This document shows, one piece after another, positions 1 to 5,985 of a stretch of 6,979 bases of DNA. The position numbers and the translations under genes were made by a program. Origin of the DNA: Akkermansiaceae bacterium. GTDB lineage: Bacteria; Verrucomicrobiota; Verrucomicrobiia; Verrucomicrobiales; Akkermansiaceae. Each line of letters begins with the position of its first letter. The first letter of the stretch is position 1. The notes beneath the pieces are model-generated. The model saw only the letters and a program-made list of their open reading frames with translations, searched no databases and was not told where the DNA came from. The stretch spans positions 1 through 6,979 of the forward strand of contig JALZUI010000110.1 in NCBI GenBank assembly GCA_023301545.1. The letters are read 5' to 3'.

Positions 1-44
1 AAATAAAACCACCCCTAAATCTTTAACGAGTAAAGACTTAGAGG

Positions 45-47
<3 letters not shown>
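1..47 (-). terminator. Intrinsic terminator of tRNA-Thr
   Basis: Read on the minus strand, positions 47-31 pair with 25-9 in a 17-bp stem with two G-U wobbles. The loop is five bases (30-26) and a U-rich tract follows (8-1, TTTTATTT). This is a textbook rho-independent terminator. The 5' arm starts with the CCA end of the tRNA (47-45), so there is no spacer between the mature tRNA and the hairpin. On the plus strand the hairpin is not followed by a T tract, so it works for minus-strand transcription only. Confidence 0.92.
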
Positions 48-120
<73 letters not shown>

Positions 121-129
121 GGGAGGGGG

Positions 130-159
130 ACTATAAGAAGAGTTAATTTAAAAGGGCAA
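130..159 (-). promoter_or_regulatory. Probable sigma-70-type promoter of tRNA-Thr
   Basis: On the minus strand a TTGCCC box (159-154) is followed after 18 nt by TATAGT (135-130); choosing TTATAG instead gives 17 nt. Between the -10 box and the first tRNA base lie nine nearly all-C bases (129-121, CCCCCTCCC), so transcription would start only a few bases before the tRNA. A GC-rich discriminator like this is typical of stable-RNA promoters under stringent (ppGpp) control. That regulation is inferred from the pattern only. Confidence 0.65.
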
Positions 160-226
160 GCCTAAAGTAGAAGAAAATTGCTCTTTTTTGTTAGGTGCAA
201 AAGGGGTTGGTTTTTGTGGTGTTTTC

Positions 227-1477
227 TTAAAAGCGGTCCTGTAAATCGGAGAATTCGAGCATGCGGCGGCGGGCCATGTCGAGGGCATCTTGGCTGACGA
301 CGAATTTGAAATCCTTGCGGTTGCGGCGGTGTAGGCGGCGAATGACGTAGGTGGGGTGGTCGTATTGGGCGAGGGCGATGAAGACGGTGCCGACAGGCAT
401 CTCATCTGTTCCGCCTCCAGGACCAGCGATGCCGGTGATGGCGAGGGCGTAGTCGTCATTGGAGAGGTCGAGCGCGCCTTCGGCCATAGCGACTGCGACT
501 TCGCGGCTGACTGCTCCGTGTTCTTCGATCAGTTCAGCAGGGACTCCGAGAAGGGCGGTCTTGGAGGCGTTCGAGTAAGTGACGACGCTTTGGTCAAAGG
601 CGGCGGAGGCTCCGGCCTCGTCAGTGAGTCGGCTGGCGACATATCCTCCGGTGCAGCTCTCAGCAATGGCGAGGGTGTGTCCGTCTTCTTCAAAGAGGTC
701 GATAATGATCTGGGCCATGTTTTTGCCATCATCTGAGATGCAATATTCACCGTAGGCTTGTTTGAGGATTTTGTCTCCCTCGGCGACGGCGAGTTCAGAA
801 CCGATAAGGCGGCAGTCGACTTCGCCAGGTCGGGCGCAGTATCCGTATTCGAGATCGGCAACCGCATCAAGCTCGGCGTCGACTGCTTGGTGCAATTCGC
901 TTTCGCCAATTCCAGTGAATTTGAGTTCTTTAAACTCCTGAGGGCTTTCGCCTCCTACAAGAGCGGTGAGTCGAGGGGCGACTTCATTTTCGAACATGGG
1001 GTAAACCTCGTTTGGAGGTCCTGGGAGAAGGAAGAGGGCGCAACCCTTGCCGATGCGGGGAGGGACATAGATGCCAGGAGCGGTGCCATTCGGGTTCGGC
1101 ATGATTTCGGCTCCGACAGGGAGGTAGGTTTGCTTGAGATTGACTTCGGCCATTTCTTTCCCGCGGGAAGCGAAGAAATGTTTGAGCGTGCGCACCGCGT
1201 GCTCGTCTTGGATAAGGTCGCGTTCCAGGATTTTAGCGACGATCTCACGGGTGATGTCGTCACTAGTAGGGCCTAGGCCGCCTGTAATTAAGATCGCGTC
1301 AGAGCGCTCGATGGCCGCTATGATTTCATCTCCAATGGCATCTCCATCAGGAACGGTGGATTGGCGTTGGACGCGGAGTCCGAGCTTAAAGAGAGCTTGG
1401 CCAAACCATGCTCCGTGCGTGTTGACGGTGGTGCCTAGCAGGAGCTCTGTGCCTGTATTGATGACTTCGATGCGCAT
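227..1477 (-). CDS. cinA: CinA family protein: MoCF-like domain plus nicotinamide-nucleotide amidase (PncC) domain
   Basis: A 416-residue protein, the usual length of full CinA. The N-terminal half is the molybdopterin-binding-like (COG1058) domain: it starts with the family signature INTGTELLLG (residues 6-15) and has GGLGPTSDD (66-74) and LPGPPNE (151-157). In related enzymes this domain is linked to ADP-ribose/CoA pyrophosphatase activity. A middle linker domain follows. The C-terminal PncC domain (about 255-410) has AESCTGG (272-278), with Ser274 as the expected nucleophile, and ITGIAGPGGG (347-356). That domain deamidates nicotinamide mononucleotide in NAD salvage. The start at 1477 is chosen because the family begins just before this motif. 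An in-frame ATG at 1546 would add 23 residues (MLTAAQSAKK...) and neither start has a good Shine-Dalgarno. The gene is divergent from manC, and no clear terminator follows its stop. Confidence 0.95.
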   Translation of the reverse strand: MRIEVINTGTELLLGTTVNTHGAWFGQALFKLGLRVQRQSTVPDGDAIGDEIIAAIERSDAILITGGLGPTSDDITREIVAKILERDLIQDEHAVRTLKHFFASRGKEMAEVNLKQTYLPVGAEIMPNPNGTAPGIYVPPRIGKGCALFLLPGPPNEVYPMFENEVAPRLTALVGGESPQEFKELKFTGIGESELHQAVDAELDAVADLEYGYCARPGEVDCRLIGSELAVAEGDKILKQAYGEYCISDDGKNMAQIIIDLFEEDGHTLAIAESCTGGYVASRLTDEAGASAAFDQSVVTYSNASKTALLGVPAELIEEHGAVSREVAVAMAEGALDLSNDDYALAITGIAGPGGGTDEMPVGTVFIALAQYDHPTYVIRRLHRRNRKDFKFVVSQDALDMARRRMLEFSDLQDRF

Positions 1478-1576
1478 GGCGCTATCTTTACGCCATGATT
1501 TTGCTTCGTGCCAATGCTTTTTTGCTGATTGGGCCGCGGTAAGCATTAATTCTTTGACAATAGGGTAGGATTTTTG
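1478..1576. other. Divergent cinA/manC intergenic region
   Basis: This stretch lies between the divergent cinA and manC starts, so it should hold promoters for both. It shrinks to 30 nt if cinA starts at 1546. A perfect TTGACA occurs at 1554-1559 on the plus strand, but no acceptable -10 box sits 16-18 nt downstream, because that position falls on the manC start codons. I cannot name a promoter with confidence. The plus-strand ribosome-binding site GGTAGGA ends at 1570. Confidence 0.5.
1567..1570 (+). promoter_or_regulatory. Ribosome-binding site of manC
   Basis: AGGA (within GGTAGGA) lies 6 nt before the ATG at 1577 and 9 nt before a second in-frame ATG at 1580. It supports one of these two starts over the in-frame TTG at 1574 or the ATG at 1589. 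Confidence 0.7.
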
Positions 1577-2668
1577 ATGATGCGCGGTATGGCTGGACAA
1601 TACGCTCTTATTCTTGCTGGTGGTAGTGGAACGCGGTTTTGGCCGCTTTCCCGTAATGAACGCCCTAAGCAACTTTTGGATCTCTTTGGCGAGGGAACGC
1701 TTTTGGCGCAGACTATTCAGCGCCTAGAAGGATTGATTCCGAAGGAGAACATTTTTATTCTGACGAACGAGTTACAGAAGGAAGGGGTGATTGCAGAGGC
1801 GGAAGGGATTCCTACCGAAAATATTTTTGCAGAACCAGCCAAGCGCGATACTGCACCGGCAGTAGCGCTAGGAGTTGGTCTAATCGCGGCACGTGATCCT
1901 GAGGCTTCGATGGTGGTATTGCCTGCGGATCAATTGATCAATGACGTAGCGAGTTTCCAAGAGGTGATTAAGGATGCTCTTACGATTGCCGAAAACGAGG
2001 AGAGCTTAATCACGGTGGGGATTAAACCAACGTGGGCGTGCTCTTCATACGGATATATCGAGCGTGGAGACGTGGCTCAAATTAAGGGGGTGCGACTGAA
2101 AAACCCAGCTTATAAAGTGAAGCGTTTTCGTGAAAAACCAGCTACTGAATTAGCCGAGCGCTTCTTGGAGCAGGGCGGTTTTAGTTGGAATGCGGGGATG
2201 TTTATTTGGTCCGTTCCAACGGTAATGAAGGAGCTGGGAGAGCATTCGCCTGGCCTTCATTCTTTTGTAGAAAAAGTGAGAGATGCTGATGATCAAGAAA
2301 AGGTCGTTAACGACGTATTCCAATGCTTGCACCCGACTTCGATCGACTACGCGCTCATGGAAACAGCGAATAGCGTATTGAATATTGAAGCGAATTTTGA
2401 CTGGGATGATATTGGTTCTTGGATCTCTGTTTCCTCCTATCTCTCTTGCTCTGGCTCAGGAAAGGGGAATAAGACAAACCGTGAGATTACCGAAATTGAT
2501 AGTGAGTCTAACATTGTCTATAACTCGCGCGAGAATAGTCATATTGCGCTTTTGGGAGTCGACGATTTAATTATTGTGCAGACTGAGGACGGTTTATTGG
2601 TGGCGAATCGTCACCAAGCAGACGCGATTAAGAAGTTGGTCAAAAAGCTCCCTAAAGAGCTGCAATAA
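1577..2668 (+). CDS. manC: Mannose-1-phosphate guanylyltransferase (short, single-domain type)
   Basis: This enzyme makes GDP-mannose from mannose-1-phosphate and GTP in the cytoplasm, feeding mannose-, fucose- or rhamnose-type sugars into surface glycans. The 363-residue protein has the sugar-nucleotidyltransferase signature LAGGSGTRFWPLSR (13-26) followed by PKQ (30-32). Further on are the EPAKRDTAPA segment (86-95), PAD (116-118, metal/nucleotide site), YGYIE (158-162), FREKP (184-188), WNAGMF (204-209), DYALME (257-262) and WDDIGSW (276-282). Together these identify the GMP family rather than glucose-1-phosphate enzymes. The protein ends after a short beta-rich tail, so it lacks the phosphomannose isomerase domain of long ManC proteins and isomerisation must be done elsewhere. 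The residue after PAD is Gln119, where many relatives have His. The start at 1577 follows an AGGA box; 1580 or 1589 are possible. It is the first gene of a likely operon with ruvX and rluD. Confidence 0.93.
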   Translation: MMRGMAGQYALILAGGSGTRFWPLSRNERPKQLLDLFGEGTLLAQTIQRLEGLIPKENIFILTNELQKEGVIAEAEGIPTENIFAEPAKRDTAPAVALGVGLIAARDPEASMVVLPADQLINDVASFQEVIKDALTIAENEESLITVGIKPTWACSSYGYIERGDVAQIKGVRLKNPAYKVKRFREKPATELAERFLEQGGFSWNAGMFIWSVPTVMKELGEHSPGLHSFVEKVRDADDQEKVVNDVFQCLHPTSIDYALMETANSVLNIEANFDWDDIGSWISVSSYLSCSGSGKGNKTNREITEIDSESNIVYNSRENSHIALLGVDDLIIVQTEDGLLVANRHQADAIKKLVKKLPKELQ

Positions 2669-2670
2669 GA

Positions 2671-2675
2671 AAGGA
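2671..2675 (+). promoter_or_regulatory. Ribosome-binding site of ruvX
   Basis: AAGGA lies just after the manC stop codon and 10 nt before the ATG at 2686. An in-frame TTG at 2677 is only 1 nt from it and is therefore too close. The box thus decides for the ATG start. Confidence 0.65.
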
Positions 2676-2685
2676 ATTGTATTCG

Positions 2686-3108
2686 ATGGTCAATCATCCC
2701 GTATTAGCGATCGATCATGGCGATGCTCGAATCGGCTTAGCCTGTACCGATGCGATCGGAATTGCCGTGCATCCGCTTGCGACCGTACCGAAAAAATCGG
2801 GGCTGGAGGAGGTCAGTGAGTATATTCGTCAAAAACAATTTCAACATATCGTTGTAGGCTTGCCCTTACTCAAAGATGGATCTGAAGGGGACTCGGCAGA
2901 AAAGGCGAGAGCTTTTACAGAAGCGCTGACAGCGGCCTTCCCTGCGATTTCCTGCTCCTACATTGATGAGAGTTTTACGACCGTCGATGCGGCGGCTAAG
3001 CTGCATCAGGTGGGGATTAATGCGAAGAAGCAAAAGGGCATTATTGACCAGGCGGCAGCGATGGAAATTCTCAATCGCTACCTAGAGGAGAACGGCGAAT
3101 TATACTAA
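2686..3108 (+). CDS. ruvX: RuvX/YqgF family Holliday junction resolvase-like nuclease
   Basis: A 140-residue RNase H-fold protein of normal RuvX/YqgF length. The first acidic residue is Asp10 in the strand AIDHGDARIGLA (8-19). VVGLP (56-60) is the family's second motif, the acidic pair Asp94-Glu95 lies in YIDESFTT (92-99), and the last Asp is Asp121 in IIDQAAAMEIL (119-129). These fit the carboxylate cluster that binds metal and cuts nucleic acid. Members are described as putative Holliday junction resolvases and, in E. coli, as needed for 5' maturation of pre-16S rRNA; the sequence cannot say which role applies here. It begins 17 nt after manC and ends 4 nt before rluD, so translation of the trio may be coupled. 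The rRNA-processing role would suit its neighbour rluD, which also acts on rRNA. Confidence 0.93.
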   Translation: MVNHPVLAIDHGDARIGLACTDAIGIAVHPLATVPKKSGLEEVSEYIRQKQFQHIVVGLPLLKDGSEGDSAEKARAFTEALTAAFPAISCSYIDESFTTVDAAAKLHQVGINAKKQKGIIDQAAAMEILNRYLEENGELY

Positions 3109-3112
3109 GACG

Positions 3113-4102
3113 ATGGCGCAACTCATTACCTATTCCGATACCGCTACACAGCGACTAGACGCGTTTTTGGCACAGGAGTTGTCGGAGCTATCACGTTCTA
3201 AGATTCAAACGTTGATTAAGTCGGGCGAGATTACAGTCAATGGGGCAAAAGTGAAACCTAAGTATGCACTGGAGCCAAATGATGAGATCAAAGTCACGAT
3301 TCCCGAGCCCGAGGAGTATCAGATCAAAGCGCAAGACCTTCCGCTAGAAATTCTGCATGAAGATACGAGCGTTGTGGTTTTGAATAAGGCGCCTGGGATG
3401 GTCGTGCACCCAGCGGTCGGATCTCCAGATGGAACGGTCGTAAATGCGCTCCTACACCATTGTAAGGGCGAGTTGGCGGCGGTTGGTGGGGAAGAGCGCC
3501 CTGGGATTGTTCATCGATTGGACAAAGATACGTCTGGTTGTCTAATCGTAGCGAAGAGCAATGAGGCGCACCTCGAGCTTGTCCGTCAATTTGCAGAGCG
3601 CGAGACGAAGAAATTTTACCTGTGTGTGACGGAGCGACCATTATTGAAGGAACGTGATACGGTCTTTACTAATATTGGTCGTCATCCTGTGCACCGCCAA
3701 AAGATGGCGGTGTTGGAGCCGGGAGCTGGGAAAGCGGCGATCACGGATTACTATAGCCTCTACACGGCGGAGGATGGAACGACGCTGGTTCTGTGTGTGC
3801 TTCATACGGGACGGACTCACCAGATTAGAGTGCACTTAAAGCATGCGGGAGCAGCCTTATTAGGCGATCCGATTTATTCTAACATTGGTCGCCAAGTAAC
3901 CAATACGGGACGCCTTATGCTCCATGCGTGGAGGCTAGGAGTGACGCACCCGACTAAGCAAGAGTGGTTCCAGAATGAAGCTCCTCTCCCTAAAGAATAT
4001 CAACCTTGGATTGAGGCATTGCCCGAGGACGTTTTACAATCCCTCCGCGAAGGTACCTTTGACTTTATGGAGGCTAAAGGTGACCTAAAGGGTGATCAGT
4101 GA
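3113..4102 (+). CDS. rluD: RluA-family 23S rRNA pseudouridine synthase (RluD-like)
   Basis: The enzyme converts specific uridines of structured RNA to pseudouridine. RluD of E. coli modifies helix 69 of 23S rRNA. The 329-residue protein has an N-terminal S4 RNA-binding domain (about 13-61, with RLDAFLAQ and ITVNG) and then the catalytic domain. That domain opens with VVLNKAPGMVVHP (88-100) and carries the signature HRLDKDTSG (134-142), whose Asp137 is the expected catalytic residue. It later has GRTHQIRVHL (233-242) and LGDPIY (250-255). An S4 domain plus this length favours RluD/RluC-like members over RluA, which lacks S4. The exact target uridines cannot be read from sequence. The start is the ATG 4 nt after the ruvX stop and has no good ribosome-binding site of its own, so translational coupling to ruvX is likely. 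A roughly 40-residue charged tail after the fold ends the protein. Confidence 0.94.
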   Translation: MAQLITYSDTATQRLDAFLAQELSELSRSKIQTLIKSGEITVNGAKVKPKYALEPNDEIKVTIPEPEEYQIKAQDLPLEILHEDTSVVVLNKAPGMVVHPAVGSPDGTVVNALLHHCKGELAAVGGEERPGIVHRLDKDTSGCLIVAKSNEAHLELVRQFAERETKKFYLCVTERPLLKERDTVFTNIGRHPVHRQKMAVLEPGAGKAAITDYYSLYTAEDGTTLVLCVLHTGRTHQIRVHLKHAGAALLGDPIYSNIGRQVTNTGRLMLHAWRLGVTHPTKQEWFQNEAPLPKEYQPWIEALPEDVLQSLREGTFDFMEAKGDLKGDQ

Positions 4103-4133
4103 ATGATCTTGCCTTATTGAGAGGCGGTAAAAA
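4103..4133. other. Convergent intergenic gap between rluD and the CNNM-like gene
   Basis: Only 31 nt separate the two stop codons. It holds weak dyads: GATCA/TGATC at 4094-4098 and 4104-4108, and GCCT/AGGC just beyond. Neither is followed by a T tract in the right direction, so no intrinsic terminator is supported for either operon. Confidence 0.6.
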
Positions 4134-5186
4134 CTACGCTTCTTCGCGGTCGGCGGGATCCATCGGTTCGCGTTTGGCGATACCTCGGAGGAGGTGACCA
4201 AAGATATCTGCGCCCGTAAGGATGCGTTTATCATCTTTAGTCCAGTATAGAACGACGTCTTGGTCGACGACATTGTCTAGTTGGTCATCAGCTTCGACAA
4301 CAAAGCTACCGAGAACAGTGTCAAGGGTGGCATCGACGTCTTCAGTTACGATGGGGCGGTAACAAAAACGGTAGAGGTCACATTCGTCACCATGAATGGC
4401 GTAGCGAGCAAGGAACTTGGTGGTATCAAGTACCACTAGCGGAGTGTCATGTTCATCGATGATGACACGGTACATAGAGGGCTTGGTTTCGAGAGATTTA
4501 AGGAGGGTTTGCCCTGCCGGTGAGGCGAGGGGAGGGAAGTCAGGAACATCCATCTTCGTAGGAAACTGCAGAATGGTAGCAGGCTCCACGACGGTTCCTT
4601 CGCTCGCGATTTTTCGGTCATCAAGAGCGAGGAAGTTGAGCGCTCCCTGTCCTTCATTTGCAGAAATTTCACTTTCTTCTTCCTTAATATGCTTTTCTAA
4701 AATGATTTCAATATCCCGTTCGCGGAAGAAGGAGGGGCCTTCGGGTCCAATCCATCCGTCTAGGATGATGGCGCAAGGTTTAGCCAGAGGGAAGAGGATC
4801 ACCTTGTACATCTTAATGATCGGAATCAATTTAGCGCCGACACGGAGAGCGTTTCGGGAGAAATAGGCCTGTGGAATAATTTCACCAAAGAAGGTGATGA
4901 AGGTGGTCGAGAGGGCAAAGCCGAGAATGCCTGAGAGGACATTATCGGTGAGAAGCGTGAGCAAGACGTTGATCGAGACATTCCCCCAGAGAATGGTACA
5001 GAGGAGGAGATTCGAGTCCTTGCGGAGCTTTAGGATTTTAGCGGCTTCCTTGTTTCCTTTTTCGGTTTCGGCTTCAAGGCGAAGTCGCCCAAGAGAGAAG
5101 AGTGCTAAGTTGAGGCCGGAGAACATGGCTGACTGCGAGAGACAGACGATGATTCCTAACCATATATAAATGTCGTTTGGTTGCAT
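4134..5186 (-). CDS. CNNM/DUF21 membrane protein with CBS-pair domain, probable Mg2+/divalent cation transporter
   Basis: An integral membrane protein of 350 residues from the ATG at 5186, or 357 from the ATG at 5207; the numbering here uses the longer form. The DUF21/CNNM domain has four hydrophobic segments, at about 13-38, 66-88, 92-115 and 127-149. Its motifs are FSGLNLALFSL (29-39), LLLCTILWGN (67-76) and FGEIIPQAYFSR (107-118). These are the conserved segments of the CNNM family, which moves or senses Mg2+. A linker helix (about 163-205) leads to a divergent CBS pair (about 207-345), which in relatives binds nucleotides such as ATP-Mg. There is no C-terminal CorC/HlyC domain. Neither start has a recognisable ribosome-binding site, and the upstream ATG sits in the loop of a hairpin (5193-5229), so 5186 is preferred weakly. 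It is the third gene after dapA and dapB; no functional link to lysine synthesis is apparent. The transport direction and ion are not shown by the sequence. Confidence 0.85.
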   Translation of the reverse strand: MQPNDIYIWLGIIVCLSQSAMFSGLNLALFSLGRLRLEAETEKGNKEAAKILKLRKDSNLLLCTILWGNVSINVLLTLLTDNVLSGILGFALSTTFITFFGEIIPQAYFSRNALRVGAKLIPIIKMYKVILFPLAKPCAIILDGWIGPEGPSFFRERDIEIILEKHIKEEESEISANEGQGALNFLALDDRKIASEGTVVEPATILQFPTKMDVPDFPPLASPAGQTLLKSLETKPSMYRVIIDEHDTPLVVLDTTKFLARYAIHGDECDLYRFCYRPIVTEDVDATLDTVLGSFVVEADDQLDNVVDQDVVLYWTKDDKRILTGADIFGHLLRGIAKREPMDPADREEA

Positions 5187-5192
5187 AATAGA

Positions 5193-5229
5193 TGCGCTGG
5201 CGGGCATTGTTTGAGTGTTTGCCAGCGCA
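5193..5229 (-). promoter_or_regulatory. Inverted repeat (stem-loop) spanning the upstream ATG of the CNNM-like gene
   Basis: TGCGCTGGC (read on the minus strand, 5229-5221) is repeated perfectly inverted as GCCAGCGCA (5201-5193), giving a 9-bp GC-rich stem with a 19-nt loop. A G-U pair can extend it inward. The ATG at 5207 lies in the loop, and the ATG at 5186 begins 6 nt after the stem. The bases after the stem (TCTATT) are only weakly T-rich. It could therefore be a poor terminator or attenuator after dapB, or a translation-control hairpin. The repeat is plainly visible; its function is inferred. Confidence 0.55.
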
Positions 5230-5241
5230 AGGTGAATTTAT

Positions 5242-5979
5242 CTATACGAGACCGAGGACGTCTTGCATATCATAAAGCCCACTTTTTTTACCGTCGAGCC
5301 AAACTGCGGCTGCAACAGAGCCTGTAGCGAAGGTCATACGGCTAGATGCCTTATGGCTAAGCTCCACGCGCTCGCCGTCTGCAGCGAACATGACGGTGTG
5401 ATCTCCTACGACATCGCCGCCACGGAGAGTGTGCATTCCAATCTTCCCTTGTTCCCGAGGTCCGACATTACCAAAGCGACCGTGTTCGATGTCTTTGTCA
5501 TAGTCGGTATCAGTCGCTTCATTGAGGATTTCAAGGAGACGGCGGGCGGTTCCGGAAGGAGAATCGATCTTGTGCTTATGGTGCATTTCGGTTACTTCGA
5601 TGTCACAACGTTCATTGCCAAGAATTTCTGCAGCCTTGCGTGTGATCCAGAATAGGGTGTTGACTCCGATCGAAAAGTTTGGAGCGTAAACGATAGGAAT
5701 TTGTTCAGAGGCCGCGCGGATTTTTTCGCGTTGTTCTTCGGTGTGTCCAGTGGTGCCGATTACGAGAGGTTGGCCTAATTCCACAGCGGTCGCAACGACC
5801 TCGTCAGTGAAATTATGGACGGTGAAGTCGATGGTGACTTTAGCCTGGCTCATGGCGAGCTTGAGGCTTTCTTTAGGAGTATGAATTGCTCCGATCTTAG
5901 TGTCAGGGTTGGTGTTGACCGCTTCTTGCACGGCTTTTCCCATGCGTCCGTTAGCTCCAGTTACGAGAATTGATAACAT
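5242..5979 (-). CDS. dapB: 4-hydroxy-tetrahydrodipicolinate reductase
   Basis: This enzyme reduces the DapA product with NAD(P)H to tetrahydrodipicolinate, the second step of the diaminopimelate/lysine branch. The 245-residue protein has a Rossmann start VTGANGRMG (6-14), IDFT (50-53), the GTTG motif (75-78) and APNFSIGVN (99-107). The catalytic segment is EMHHKHKIDSPSGTA (131-145): His133 and Lys137 correspond to E. coli His159 and Lys163. RGGDVVGDHTV (186-196) follows. It is about 20-30 residues shorter than the E. coli or Bacillus enzymes. The loss lies mostly between the glycine-rich loop and IDFT, the part that holds the cofactor-preference loop. The gene starts 6 nt after dapA's stop with no visible Shine-Dalgarno (TAATAAATT precedes the ATG), so reinitiation from dapA is likely. 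Confidence 0.96.
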   Translation of the reverse strand: MLSILVTGANGRMGKAVQEAVNTNPDTKIGAIHTPKESLKLAMSQAKVTIDFTVHNFTDEVVATAVELGQPLVIGTTGHTEEQREKIRAASEQIPIVYAPNFSIGVNTLFWITRKAAEILGNERCDIEVTEMHHKHKIDSPSGTARRLLEILNEATDTDYDKDIEHGRFGNVGPREQGKIGMHTLRGGDVVGDHTVMFAADGERVELSHKASSRMTFATGSVAAAVWLDGKKSGLYDMQDVLGLV

Positions 5980-5985
5980 AATTTA

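Noticed and set aside
169..226. Possible terminator after cinA in the A/T-rich stretch
   Set aside because: T-runs are present but I found no stem of useful length before them on the minus strand. Readthrough towards the tRNA remains possible.
148..459. Minus-strand open frame of 103 residues overlapping the cinA end and the tRNA leader
   Set aside because: It is Ser/Thr/Pro-rich, out of frame with cinA, and overlaps the conserved CinA C-terminal domain. There is no start signal or family resemblance.
758..1276. Long plus-strand open frame (172 residues) inside cinA, with others at 356-736 and 1134-1568
   Set aside because: They lie antisense to the highly conserved cinA coding sequence, have low-complexity compositions shaped by its codon use, and match no family I recognise. 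They are shadows of the real gene.
1554..1582. Perfect TTGACA as a -35 box for manC
   Set aside because: The matching -10 position falls on the ATGATG start codons with no TATAAT-like sequence, and transcription would begin inside the gene.
4085..4133. Possible bidirectional terminator between the convergent rluD and CNNM genes
   Set aside because: The stems are only 4-5 bp and no T tract follows in either direction. The TTTTTA on the minus strand comes before the weak dyad instead of after it.
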